Shown here: positions 22,320-32,746 of the stretch, in pieces
Layout: the number at the start of each line of letters is the position of its first letter
Position numbering within the stretch: the stretch's first letter is position 1
Assembly (NCBI RefSeq): GCF_010093535.1
Contig: NW_022985192.1
Span: 7,777-71,776 of the forward strand
Length of the DNA stretch: 64,000 nt
From: Lindgomyces ingoldianus
Taxonomy: Eukaryota; Ascomycota; Dothideomycetes; Pleosporales; Lindgomycetaceae
Reading direction: 5' to 3'
Made by a program: the position numbers and the translations under genes
The notes under the pieces: model-generated
Databases searched by the model: none
Told to the model about the DNA's origin: nothing
What the model saw: only the letters and a program-made list of their open reading frames with translations

Positions 22320-23191
22320 CAAGGGTTGAACTTGCTATTCTTATCATAGGTGTTACTGGGTCCAGAGAGAGCACTGATTTCTCGTTTTACAGAGGAAAAC
22401 GTAGAAATCGGTCATCCTCTTGAATATTAGAAGCCTATACCCAACACACTGGGCGATGTCAAAAATAACCGATGGGGCTACAGGCACCACAGAAGGCGAA
22501 AGTATACGATTACGCACTCACGCGTACAAGTACTTCAGAATATTGTCTCTACTCTGTCTGCTATTATATTAACGACAATACCCGCCTTTCGGGAATTATC
22601 CATCTCCACCATATCACGGATCGGCACGTGGCCAGGTCTTCTCTCTAGACTTTGCGGAGACGTAAAAACTTCTGCGGTGAAGAGGACTACCTGAACATAA
22701 CGTTAGATACAGCGATGTGGAACTATTCAAGGCCCAGATGTGGTAAAGCGATGGGGGGGGGAGCATCCTCGCGTCAAAACAGGACCTCTTTAGACAATTA
22801 GTCAGTAGTAGGGCTAGAATTTGGAGAGACGACGACGACTTCCGAAGCGCATGCAGTATTATCGAGCATATTGCGAAGCAAAAAAGCGAGCCATGACCGT
22901 ACTACAACAGGAAATGGTTGATGACGGGAAATCTCTTGGGAAAAATGATGGGTTGGAAATCTTGAAGAAGGCCTAGAGAGGATGTGTAAAGTGCTTGAAG
23001 CCGAGCCTGATAATTTAGGAGAGGCTCATAAGAAGTAATAAGAGACCACGATGAGGATTTGAAACCCATGATTTCGGACTAGAAACGAGACTATGAGGAA
23101 TGCATAAGATGAACAGATGTTGATAGAGGAACTAGCAAAGCATCAAACGGAATGGAATGCAAATAATACATTTGCGGAAGCCGACCGATGA
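22320..23191 (+). pseudogene. Decayed AIG1-like P-loop GTPase gene
   Basis: Remnants in order but in several frames with stops. A degenerate G1 at about 22331-22381 reads GVTGSRES where GVTGSGKS is expected. Next comes a segment resembling ENVEIGHPLE (intact copy at 26.4 kb: EVGHGLE). A stretch at about 22590-22720 reads IIHLHHITD..VA.SSL, then TLR..KNFCGEEDYLN, then TAMWN, the family's switch and G4 region. RDDDDF.SA.SIIEHIA and a coiled-coil tail (LQQEMVDDGKSLG, then IEELAKHQTEWN) follow. The order matches the intact GTPase at 26.3 kb. The G1 lysine is lost and stops interrupt it, so it is not functional. It implies an older copy or a duplicated locus. Confidence 0.65.
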
Positions 23192-24143
23192 CGGCAAAAG
23201 ACGGAGAGGAACATGTCGCGCGTGCATTTTATCCACGTATATATATTCTTCTGCTGTGCTTAGTAGGAGGTTGACCTTTTGCCACTTGCAACAGAAGACG
23301 CAGGACCTAGAAGAGCAACCGGATTGTACCGAAAAGGACTATACATAGGAGGCAACTCAGCTTAGGCCAGAGGTATAGGGAAAGTGGAGGCAAGATAAGA
23401 AGAGGGTTGCCAATCAGCGGAAGAAGTTGAGAAAGAAGGAAGATATGTCGAAATAAAGCTGAAAGAGTAACGGCCTCTCTCGTCCCGGGAGCCTGGGCAG
23501 TCACGCATAAATGCGGAAGCTACTATGAGCTATTCACTCATACGCATGTTGTAAAAGCCTCTCACGCTAGAATCGAAACTTCTTGGGCCAACTTGAAGGG
23601 TACCACCGCTGCTCTGTATGTACATAGAACCCTGATTAACTTTAGTAAATAATACGGTAAGGGTGATGGGTACATTTAAATCTTGTTTTAAATGAACCCA
23701 TAAGGATTTCGCAAAAGGCTGATCAGGCCGTACATAATCTTAGCAAGTTATGGAAAAAGTGGCACAGTGCTTGGAGTCGCTAAACATCACCTCGACAGCT
23801 CGTAAACGTTACCCGTTTGAGCTCTCTTCTGAATTTAGATTTCCGACGGGCGAAAGATCGTCATCCAGGCCGACTCGAGCTGTGGAGCCAATCAGAGTGT
23901 TTTGGCTGAGTTTCTTCTTTCTTTCTGATTGGCTACATAAGCCGTTGGTGCTGACAGCGCTTCAAATCCAAATTCGGACCCCACGCTAGGTCGTATCCCA
24001 GCTCCAGCCTCCTGGAAGAGAATACTTAACTTCCCCCTACCTACAAACCTCGCTCTAGAAACAAGACTTCTCAAAAAATCCACTCCTTGCGTTCTCTCGG
24101 AATTTCATCGCCCCTGCCAGTCTCCCAAGAGCTGCTTGGCATA

Positions 24144-25124
24144 ATGCCGCTTGGCAGGATGGGATCCAAAGGAACTAACTCTCCAACTTGTTTAGCATAT
24201 TCATTCTTGTTTGCGTCTATAATTGTTCAACTCACGCTTGCTACAAACGATACGCGACCCTGCTACAACGCCACTGGTGGTGTTGCACCAGACCATCACC
24301 CGTGCGTCAGCTCAGAAACAAAGGAAATATCGCACTGCTGCACTACCTGGGACACCTGCCTAGGTGACACACTATGTTTAAGCCAGTGGGGAACATTGTA
24401 CGTTGGCACATGCACCGTCAAGTCTTGGGATAGCGGCCGAGGGGATTGTCCGAAGTATTGCGCAAACTGGAACGAGGGTATGAATCGTTTTCGTAGAAGT
24501 AGTCCTCATGTCATTGGGGTCGATTTGGGAAGGAGGGTGTTGGTGATAACTATTCTTAAGCACCTAGACTGATTCGTGTTGGTAGAGAATCTCCTCCCTG
24601 ACATCGGCGTTTGCAACTGGACAGATGGATCTAATCAATTCTGCTGCGGTGTCACTGCTGTCGGAATCAACAAGTGTTGCGAGAAAACCTTCACAATCCA
24701 GAATGCGACAAACCAATACGTTGTCCAGCGACCCTGGAATGAAAATGCCGTCAACACCTCCTCCACCCCTTCCTCAACCACATCCACACCAACCTCTACA
24801 TGTACTGCTCCATTGTCAGAGAAGGGTGGTGATAACAAGGGCGCAGAGATCGGCTTGGGCGTTGGATTGGGAATACCTCTGCTCATAGCCCTGGGAATGC
24901 TGTATTGGGAACGGAGAAAAAGACGCCAAATAGAGACGAAGATGTTGCAACTCAACCCGACGACCCAGGATCACGAGTATGTGGGCGTTCCCCAGGCACC
25001 TCTCTCTGGCGAGATGTATCAGGATGCATATCCTCATTCCGGATCAGTGATGAGTGAATTACCTTCGGTCTCAGGCCCGAAGCCAGTACATGAGCTAGGA
25101 AACGATGCGCAAGATAACAGGTGA
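24144..25124 (+). CDS. Cysteine-rich ectodomain, single-pass type I membrane protein
   Basis: Two exons, 24144-24477 and 24586-25124, with a 108-bp GT-AG intron in phase 1; the join reads NWNEENLLPDIG. An in-frame ATG at 24159 is a near-equal alternative start. The product has a signal peptide, then a Cys-rich extracellular region (CYNATGG, ISHCCTTWDTC, then QFCCG and KCCEK in exon 2), a Ser/Thr-rich stalk, one transmembrane helix (about IGLGVGLGIPLLIALGML) followed by the stop-transfer WERRKRR, and a cytoplasmic tail of about 75 residues. This layout is common in helotialean and other ascomycete genomes as uncharacterised surface proteins, perhaps wall sensors. A relic of the same family lies at 41.3 kb. 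Confidence 0.78.
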
Positions 25125-26312
25125 TGTGGACCCCTTGAAATACCTACCCCGAATAAATGATGAATGGTACCGGAGTATGTCCATAGCTCAGCGCCGCAAT
25201 ATCCATATTGGAGGTTTTCTGGGATCTATGCCCTCCAAATACCGCTTCATGTGATGATTTACACCTCCCACAGAACATGTCCAAAGAATCATGGAACTCC
25301 CTGTCGCTCTTTATTTGCATAGGCTTTGTCTCCGGTGGGACGGGGCCGTGCGGCCGTGGGACAATCAAACACCTTTGGGGTTCGCAGGATATGTGTGTTC
25401 GGCGGCGTGCTCCGTTCCTGTTTCTATGGATTGAAGAGGTTCATCAGCTCCCATACATTGAAGCAACTACCAACCATTCTGTGCGATCCAAAGAATTAAA
25501 GAGGAAGGAATGGTAGCAAGAAAGCCATGGCGTACGATCTTGGAAGGTAAATGTAGTGCATAGCCTGTTCATTGTGGAATTGATCGGTGGTAGTCTTTGT
25601 GAGAAAACTCGAGACTCGATAGTTTGAAGTGAAGTGCACTGTCAGCATTGACGAGATGCTAACGGGGGTAATCGATACCGTAACATTATCCATTGGTGAT
25701 TCGCTGAGGCCCTGCAAGTGTTAGCGCACATTTCAGAACTCTCAGTGCACACAGGAGGCTCAAAATGGCCCCTGCAAGCGTTTTGCGATTGAGCTGAGTT
25801 TCCATGGGGAACGACACACTGGATCAGCTGCATCTTTTCCGATCGTGAATGCGATAGCATGACTGGACAATGTTCTGCAAGGCTGACTTTCAGCCCTTGC
25901 CTTATCTCCCGCCAACCAATAGGCGAAACACACGTTGTCGTGCAATTCTGAATCTCAGGCTTGGCAGTCAAGCATCAGCGACCCAGAAGGAGGGAGCAAA
26001 GCGAGCCGGGCCTCAGGAGGTGCATGAGAAACACGAGCCTCAGCCTCGACCCCACTCTGCCCCGCCGTCAGCTTCCCTTGCTTCAGACAATGTGTCTTGT
26101 CGGCGAAGATCCTCGTGTGAACACAAACGGCGTCTTAATTTTAAGGGATCGAGGAGAAAAGGACGTTAGCTATCACAACGCCAGCTAGTCGCGTGGCAGC
26201 TAGTCTTCTCGACAACATGGTTCCGCGGGTACTGGATATCCCGGATATCAGGTAAGGCATCGAGGGCAACGCTTTTCGTCAGCGGATGTGTAGTTGACCG
26301 GTAAAAGTCTAG
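25125..26312. other. Intergenic / unresolved 5' region of the GTPase-subtilisin gene
   Basis: About 1.2 kb. Frames at 25870-26188 are GC-richer and open but show no domain. A candidate short first exon begins at ATG 26217 and ends at a good donor (CAG then GTAAGG, 26252), but joining it to the acceptors at 26312 or 26316 gives the wrong phase by one base. Confidence 0.4.
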
Positions 26313-28256
26313 GAGACATCGTTATTGTAGTCTTGGGAGTCACAGGCTCTGGCAAAAGTACTTTCATAAATTACCTCTCAGACATTGAGCTTGAAGTTGG
26401 GCACGGTCTAGAGACTTGTAAGAAATTCCATGGCTAAACGTTGCTCTAGTTAGAGTACTCACATATAATGACTTAGGTACCGACACAGTCCAGTGTGTGC
26501 CATGCACTCTAGATGATGGCCAGCGGATATGGCTCCTTGATACTCCCGGCTTCGATGACACTTACCGATCAGACACCGAAATTCTCAAAGAAGTGGAAAA
26601 TTGGTTAAATACGTCGGGGATCAGGCTAACTGGCATCATATATCTACAAAGCATATCCGATGTTCGCTTTACAGGTCGGGGGTTGAGGAACTTGCGGATA
26701 TTCAAGAGACTTTTAGGTGAAAATGGACTAGCAAATGTGGTCTTAGCTACAACTATGTGGACATATATTTCGGACGAAGAGGGAAGGAGACGTGAGGCAG
26801 AGATTAAGGAGATGGGGGAACCCTGGCAGCACATGATCAAGCAGGGAAGTAAAATCTTCCGGCAGGATGACGGGAGAAGGTCTGCGTTGGCTATTGTTAA
26901 GTACCTAATGAGGACCGGAATTTATGCGTGTGAAGAAGTCCAGACAGAGGCGTTGGCTGCGAATATGAAGTTAAAGGAAAGAACTGCGAACCAGGAGGTT
27001 CAGAGGAAGATAGATATGTTGACTGCGGAAACAAAGCTAAAAGAAACATCAGCGACCACAGATCATCAGAGGGAGATAAAAGAGTTAGTTGCGAACATGA
27101 AGTTAAAAGAACGGTTGGCTACCCCAGATGCTCAGAGGGAGGTGGTGGACAAAAAGAAAAAGCAGAGGATAAAAAGGAGAGATAGAGATACTGCACCTCC
27201 ATCGCAGAACAAGTTCCAACTTTTCGACGACGACCTCGAAGACCCTACCAGGACCTCCAAAAACGAGTCTGAGCCGCTACAGAAGCTGTCTGATAATTGG
27301 TTTAGTTGGCTGCGTCCACTTCAACGGCTTGTCGAGGACAGCGTTGATCCCGACTCCAGGGTGAAGATCGCCATCTTGGATAGTGGAATCGATCTAATAC
27401 ACCAGGACATACATGCCCAGAACGACAACATCAAGGATGTACGTAGTTGGGTGGATGGGAAACGAGGTGCGCGAGACCGGAGGGGAGGTGACCAGTGTGG
27501 CCATGGAACACATGTCGCAGGCTTAGTACTAAAAGTAGCTCCCGATGCGGATGTTTACATTGCTAAAGTGACTAACGGGACGTCATTGCAAGACGTTGAC
27601 CACATTGCAGAGGTACATTCGCTTCTTATTCTTTCCAACACGTGGATCCTAAGAGCACTAACAACGCTAGTTAGGCAATCAAATATGCAGCATCGGAATG
27701 GAAAGTGGACATTATCAATCTCTCCTTAGGCTTCCCCAAAAGCGTTTACTCCATCGAGTCAGTCATTCGCCGTATTGACTGCCTCATCTTCGCGGCTGCT
27801 TCTAACGGCGGGGGCAACGAGAATCGGGCATTTCCAGCGACACTCGATCAGGTAATCTGCATGCACTCTACAGATGGTCGCGGAAATCCCTCGCTTTTCA
27901 ATCCAAATCCCCTTGATTACTGCGACAATTTCTGCATTCTTGGCGAAGCTGTAGAATCTGCATGGCCTGGGGAAACTCCAGATGGCAATCCGAACTTACG
28001 ACGCAAGTCAGGAACCTCATTTGCAACCCCGATTGCGACCGGCGTGGCTGCTCTTGTCCTCGAATTTGCAAGGCAGAATATAAAGAACAATGAACAGTTG
28101 GAAAGATTGAGGACCTTCGGAGGGATGAAGAAAGTCCTGCGTCTGATGGCGGATAAGAGGTCGGGAAGTCCATTCCGATATATAGCACCTTGGACGCTTC
28201 TCTCACCTGAGGACGCTGTGGGGGCGACTAGGGATATTGAACGGGCTTTGAGGTAA
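26313..28256 (+). CDS. AIG1-like GTPase - coiled coil - subtilisin (S8) protease fusion (5' end unresolved)
   Basis: Supported exons: 26313-26417, 26477-27612, 27675-28256; introns of 59 and 62 bp, GT-AG, phases consistent. The first exon holds the G1 loop GVTGSGKST; exon 2 holds G3 (DTPGFDDT) and the TTMW segment at the G4 position, typical of fungal AIG1-like GTPases. Then come three 22-residue repeats forming a basic coiled coil (26959-27150) and a complete subtilase domain: catalytic Asp in AILDSGID, His in GHGTHVAGL, oxyanion Asn in AAASNGG and Ser in SGTSFATP, with no propeptide seen. The arrangement suggests a cytosolic protease gated by nucleotide binding. It is convergent with the gasdermin-like gene, and 353 bp separate the stops. 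The true start is uncertain: the only upstream ATG exon is one base out of phase, so a missed exon, an error or N-terminal decay are all possible. Confidence 0.82.
26959..27150 (+). repeat. Three tandem 66-bp coding repeats (22-aa coiled-coil units)
   Basis: Units at 26959-27024, 27025-27090 and 27091-27150. Each encodes a variant of ANMKLKER.A..D.QREI..L. Units 1 and 2 are exactly 66 bp; unit 3 is slightly shortened. They link the GTPase and protease domains, and unit number could vary between strains. Confidence 0.8.
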
Positions 28257-28609
28257 TATCTCAGTACATTAGACTAGGTTTATACTGTAATAGCTCTTGT
28301 TGCGCTTCAGGTTTGTTACCCCATTTCAAGCCCCTAGCATCCTAGTGGCATATGTATGGCTAGGTTCTTTGAATAATGTTTAGCTAGGATACGGGTAGGT
28401 TAAGGAACGTCCTAGATTAAGCAGCAAATCAGGGTGTCCAGGCTCATACTCAAATACCCGTAACCGTTATAAGGGTTATATATTACTCTCATGACTTGCT
28501 TAAGTTTCCCTGATGTCTTCAAGCGACATCCAAAACACCATTAGGAAGTTTTGCTGAAATTCTATGACTTGTTCAACTCTTTAATGATCATGCGCGATTT
28601 GAGGCCTTC

Positions 28610-29467
28610 CTAGGGTAACACGCAAACGCACTCCCCGTCCTCATCGACTACAGTCGCGATTTCGTCTCCTCCGAACTCTGCAGCCACGGCCTCATCTCCT
28701 TCAACTGTGTCAACATCAAAAACAGCGCTCGATTCCTTCGACTCATCTGATGGCAGCCCATACAAGGCCCCCTTTGTGTATTCCTCTTCTTTAACCTCAC
28801 CGTTCCTTTTCTTCATTTTGACTTTACTAACCCTATAGGCAAATACGAAGTCATCACTAGCACTCCACTTCACGCCTTCCTCGCTCTCGCTCTGGATTCC
28901 AAGCTCCGGACCAGCTTCGACCGGTGCAGCCATGGCAGCCCCATCCAATCCAACACTCAACGTACCACCGTGCCCACTTTTCTTGCTAGATTTGGCCTTC
29001 GCCCCTCTGACAATCTTCAGCCCAGTGATGATGTACACTGGCTTACGCAATCTGCTCTTTTCGACATACCGTCCCACATTCGGCGCCTTCACCGCAGACT
29101 CCAGATAGCCATTCAGGGTCGCAGGGTCAAAAAAGGTAGTCTCTAGCCTATCAAAAGCATATTCTTCTCCCTTGCCGCGCTCCCAGTTCGTCGACGCGTC
29201 GGCACCGGCACCAAGGATGAGGTCTAGAAACTTAGCATACAAGCCGATGGACGCCTTGTTGGACTTGCTGAGCGTGGACTTCCACTCCGATTTCACCGTC
29301 GTGATGAGGGCCTCTGCGGGTGGGGGTATAAGCGCGGAGCCAGGATTTAGAGGGCGATCGGGGAGGGTTGGGTCAATGAGAATGTTTCCGAGACGGATAG
29401 GCCCTATGGGCGGGGGAGGATAGTCGAAAGAGGGAGTAAGAAAGTATGTTTTCTTTGGGTTCGCCAT
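28610..29467 (-). CDS. Gasdermin-like pore-forming protein (HET-Q1/RCD-1 type), predicted
   Basis: Intronless, 285 residues, start ATG at 29467 (MANPKKTYFLTPSF); the frame open upstream has no ATG. I assign it to fungal gasdermin-like proteins from segment order: an early LGNILIDP segment, an amphipathic stretch with GLYAKFLDLILGAGA at the position of the membrane-inserting hairpin, the RKPVYIITGLKIVRGAK strand pair, then GTLSVGLDG and the ASDDFVFAYRVSKVKMKK strand. A roughly 50-residue acidic tail follows, fitting the short C-terminal inhibitory peptide of fungal gasdermins, which is cut off by a partner protease. There is no signal peptide, which fits a cytosolic protein. The neighbour is a subtilisin fusion, the expected partner class. 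The assignment rests on pattern memory; a profile search would settle it. Confidence 0.7.
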   Translation of the reverse strand: MANPKKTYFLTPSFDYPPPPIGPIRLGNILIDPTLPDRPLNPGSALIPPPAEALITTVKSEWKSTLSKSNKASIGLYAKFLDLILGAGADASTNWERGKGEEYAFDRLETTFFDPATLNGYLESAVKAPNVGRYVEKSRLRKPVYIITGLKIVRGAKAKSSKKSGHGGTLSVGLDGAAMAAPVEAGPELGIQSESEEGVKWSASDDFVFAYRVSKVKMKKRNGEVKEEEYTKGALYGLPSDESKESSAVFDVDTVEGDEAVAAEFGGDEIATVVDEDGECVCVLP

Positions 29468-32400
29468 TTCACGGTGGCTTCGTGGAGGTGATAGTATGTT
29501 GGCCTGAGAGGTAACAGGTGCACTACTCTCGAGTAGGGTCGTGTTCAGCTCCTGCAAAGTGCCGCTTCGTCTGGAGAAAGCTTATCTAAATCCAGCCAGC
29601 CACGTAGACGCCCTCCACTGGTGTTCGTGTTTTTCAACTAGGAATACGAAGACCCTAAATGTTCATTTCAGCACTGAGCCTGGTACTTTTTAGGCTTAAC
29701 TAAGACATAAAGATAAAGCGTATTAACACGGCCGTGGACCACAAAGTCAGAGAAGCTTTTGATAGTGGTGTTCAATGTCGATCAAGTGCAAAAATAATGT
29801 GGCTTCGGACCAGTTACCCCTCAACACCACGCCAAGCATCGTAGGCCCCTACCTATTATGGTCCCGCATGGGGCGCTATCCCAACCTTCGCTCTAACACA
29901 ATTCATCAACGCATTATCCACAAAAGCAATTCTCTGTCTCATCCTTCTCTCATGCTCATTGACCTCTATAAGTATGGAATACTGACCGTAATGCAGCCTA
30001 TCGCATTTTTCGTTGTTCTATTAGGAAGGAATCTGAGAGAATTATTCACACATCTGCTCGGAGACGATTCTCGGAGACATATTCGAAGGTTTGGCAACTG
30101 CACAAGTTCTAGTTGGTGTACGCCTGTGCATTCTCTGCCTTTCCATGCATAATGCCATGCACGTACGTCTCTCCGACCAGTCTGTATGTAGCTTCCCAAA
30201 AGGCCTGAGCAAACCAGGGACCTTTCACCCCCTAGAAATCAAATCCCATCCCTAGCTTACGGCGTGATACTAAGTCCCGTAAGTAGCATAGTAGAATTTC
30301 AGACGTAATGTAACTGTACTTGACTCAAATTTGGTCGTATTTTTACGCCTCTACGTGCGAGGCTTTTGGCAGCCATACAAAGCTCACTATCCCGACTTTA
30401 TGGAAGTTAAGGATCGGAAATTAGTGGCTTTTCGATCGTGTGTTAGCTCTCGGATCGATTCGTAATTTACCTTTGGTGCCTTATTGTGACTGGGGCCGGT
30501 ATTTAGCTTTTTGTTTCCTAGCTCCCGTACATAAGAAGTCCCCTTCAATCTGTAGCGTAGCTAGCAAAAGCTTACACGTAGCGTAGTACGCTACGCTGAA
30601 TACGCTATTTAGATGATTCTCGTCTTCGACATTAGCAGAGCGACGCTCCATTTCAAATTCTTGGTAGGAAAAGGGAAAGTCAGCTCAATCCTCCGAAATA
30701 AGGCTCGCAGTGGATCCTTACACATTATGTAACGCATTGGAGGCTTAACTGTAAATTCTTTCGCTTGCAAGAATTCTCAAGCCGGGTCAGTCTTCCTTCA
30801 CGTGGCAGGTCATTTTCCGGCGTATTCTACTTGTGTGCTCTCAAGACCATTGCGGATAGCCAGTGTGCACGACAGAATATGCTTCCCATCCCTATTTACT
30901 TCGTAGCACCGCCGTGGGCTTCTAGGATCTGGACATGGTAGGAAGCTCGGAAGTGTTTTATACGTGTGGTGGAGGACTCTTTGGCAAGCCGCGCTCACGC
31001 GCCTAAGTTTGCCGAATCCAAATACAAAAGAGACTAGATCCCACTCTCCATTGTAATGAGAAAGCACTGAAGAATGCCCTCTGCCGTTTTCTCTGTAACC
31101 CAGTGATCCCGACGACCACTTAGATGTGATCATCGCTCAATACTTTCGATATCGTGCTTACCCACGAACAGACAAGGCTGATTGCATCGTTAAAATAGAA
31201 TAGCTGATAAAAGAAGATTACGCAGTTTTCGTATCATATGAGTCGGTGACGTAATACTTCATGATCGGGAGCGATAAGCTACCGAGGACTATAAATGGTT
31301 TTCGGAAGTAGGTCGCGACCGGGTGCGTTTTCTATCTTAATACATGAACTGCCATCATTGAAGGGCTGTCATTATCCTCATGTCGGGTGGCATGTTGTAT
31401 GAAAGCTCCTTCGACGACCCGCAATTACCTCGGTGAGGGTAAGATCACGTGAAAGTTCAAGCCAAAATACAATTAAATTTTAAAGTGAGTTTGTAGCTTT
31501 AAAAACCATTACAACTATGGGAAGGGAGTTCATGATTGGGTTAGAATGAGTTGAAAATTCGTCGTTTCATCCCTCCAGAATCTAAGCTGGGTAGATATTT
31601 GAGTTCGTAAAGTGGATATGAAAAATAACACCAGCCTTTAAATCGGACACTGGACATCTTTTCTTGAATTTGGCGCTCGCTAAAAATACAATATGCGGCA
31701 GTTTTTTAATCATTCTAAGGATCCTCTAGGAAGCTGGACTGTAGAATCGATACTCTAATGATAAATAAATATCCTAGCTGAGACAGGCGTGAATTGGCGA
31801 TGCAGAGTGTATCTACCAATGAACTAACTCGCAAGTCTCACAGGATAGGCAATTAGCACTTTCAAAGGCTGCAAGGACTGGGCAGATAGATAGAGCATTC
31901 CCGAGAGGTTTCATTAGTCCGAGTCCAACTCCCACTATGCACACTCACTACAGTCCACATCCTTGCTAATATCATTGACAAAGCTGACGGTGCCCTTGTT
32001 TGCCTCGTGTATCCCGACCACGTTTGAAAAAAATCCTCGTGTTTTGAAGAGGAACAGGAGTGTTGTGTGAGCAATAATGACGACGCGGACGCCACTCCCC
32101 CTATGACCTCATCATTCGCTTATTGATAAGCTTAATTCGCACGGCGCCGATCACCAGCACCACCCTGCGACGATCCCGTCCCAGTCCCAGATTCATGGAG
32201 ACCCAACTCTCACCAATGAGCTGCGGATTCTCTACCAACGGATTTCGACTGGACGACATTCGTCCGAATCCCCTCCAAACGTCAAATCGAGTGCCCTCCC
32301 GAACCGTCTCGGTTGTTACTGCCACGCGCCATTGAAACTACCTGACGCATTCAATGGTTGGATTTCATCATCGTCTGGCAGATTACGGCTTCAGCTGCTG

Positions 32401-32746
32401 GGGGGAAACTCCACTAACGTGATTGTATAAATGATGGCATCCAGTTTTCCGTCCTCGGACACCTTGACAGACGCCACTTTCGTCGGCGGGGTATTTTTCT
32501 TCAGCCCTCTTACTAGCCGCGAATTTGCGTCTCTGATAGCATATACTTGCAGTAGCAGCTATTTCTCTACCGAGGACCCTTTGTAACTTAGAGTTTTCTT
32601 ACTTTCCGTCCGATCTACGGCTTTCTAGTTGTTTTCTCAGCCTTGGAAACAGGTTTGAACCTGTACTTCCCGCACGCTAATCGTGCTTTACACTCCTCTA
32701 TTCCTTTTTGTACCAATACCCACAACGGTTGCGGCGTCCCCCAACC
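29468..32746. other. Long intergenic region, no supported gene
   Basis: About 3.3 kb. The best frame is a 107-codon ATG frame at 31133-30810 (minus), with no domain and no supporting context. A 32101-32330 minus frame has no ATG start. A 19-bp near-perfect palindrome lies at 30577-30595. The final 300 bp are pyrimidine-rich, as expected of the aquaporin leader. Confidence 0.45.
30577..30595. repeat. 19-bp palindrome
   Basis: CGTAGCGTA-G-TACGCTACG, nine perfectly paired bases around a single central base; related TAGCGTAG words lie 25 bp to the left. Function unknown. Confidence 0.6.

Noticed and set aside
30810..31133. 107-codon minus-strand ATG frame
   Set aside because: No recognisable domain and isolated in a 3 kb gap; kept only as a note in the gap entry.
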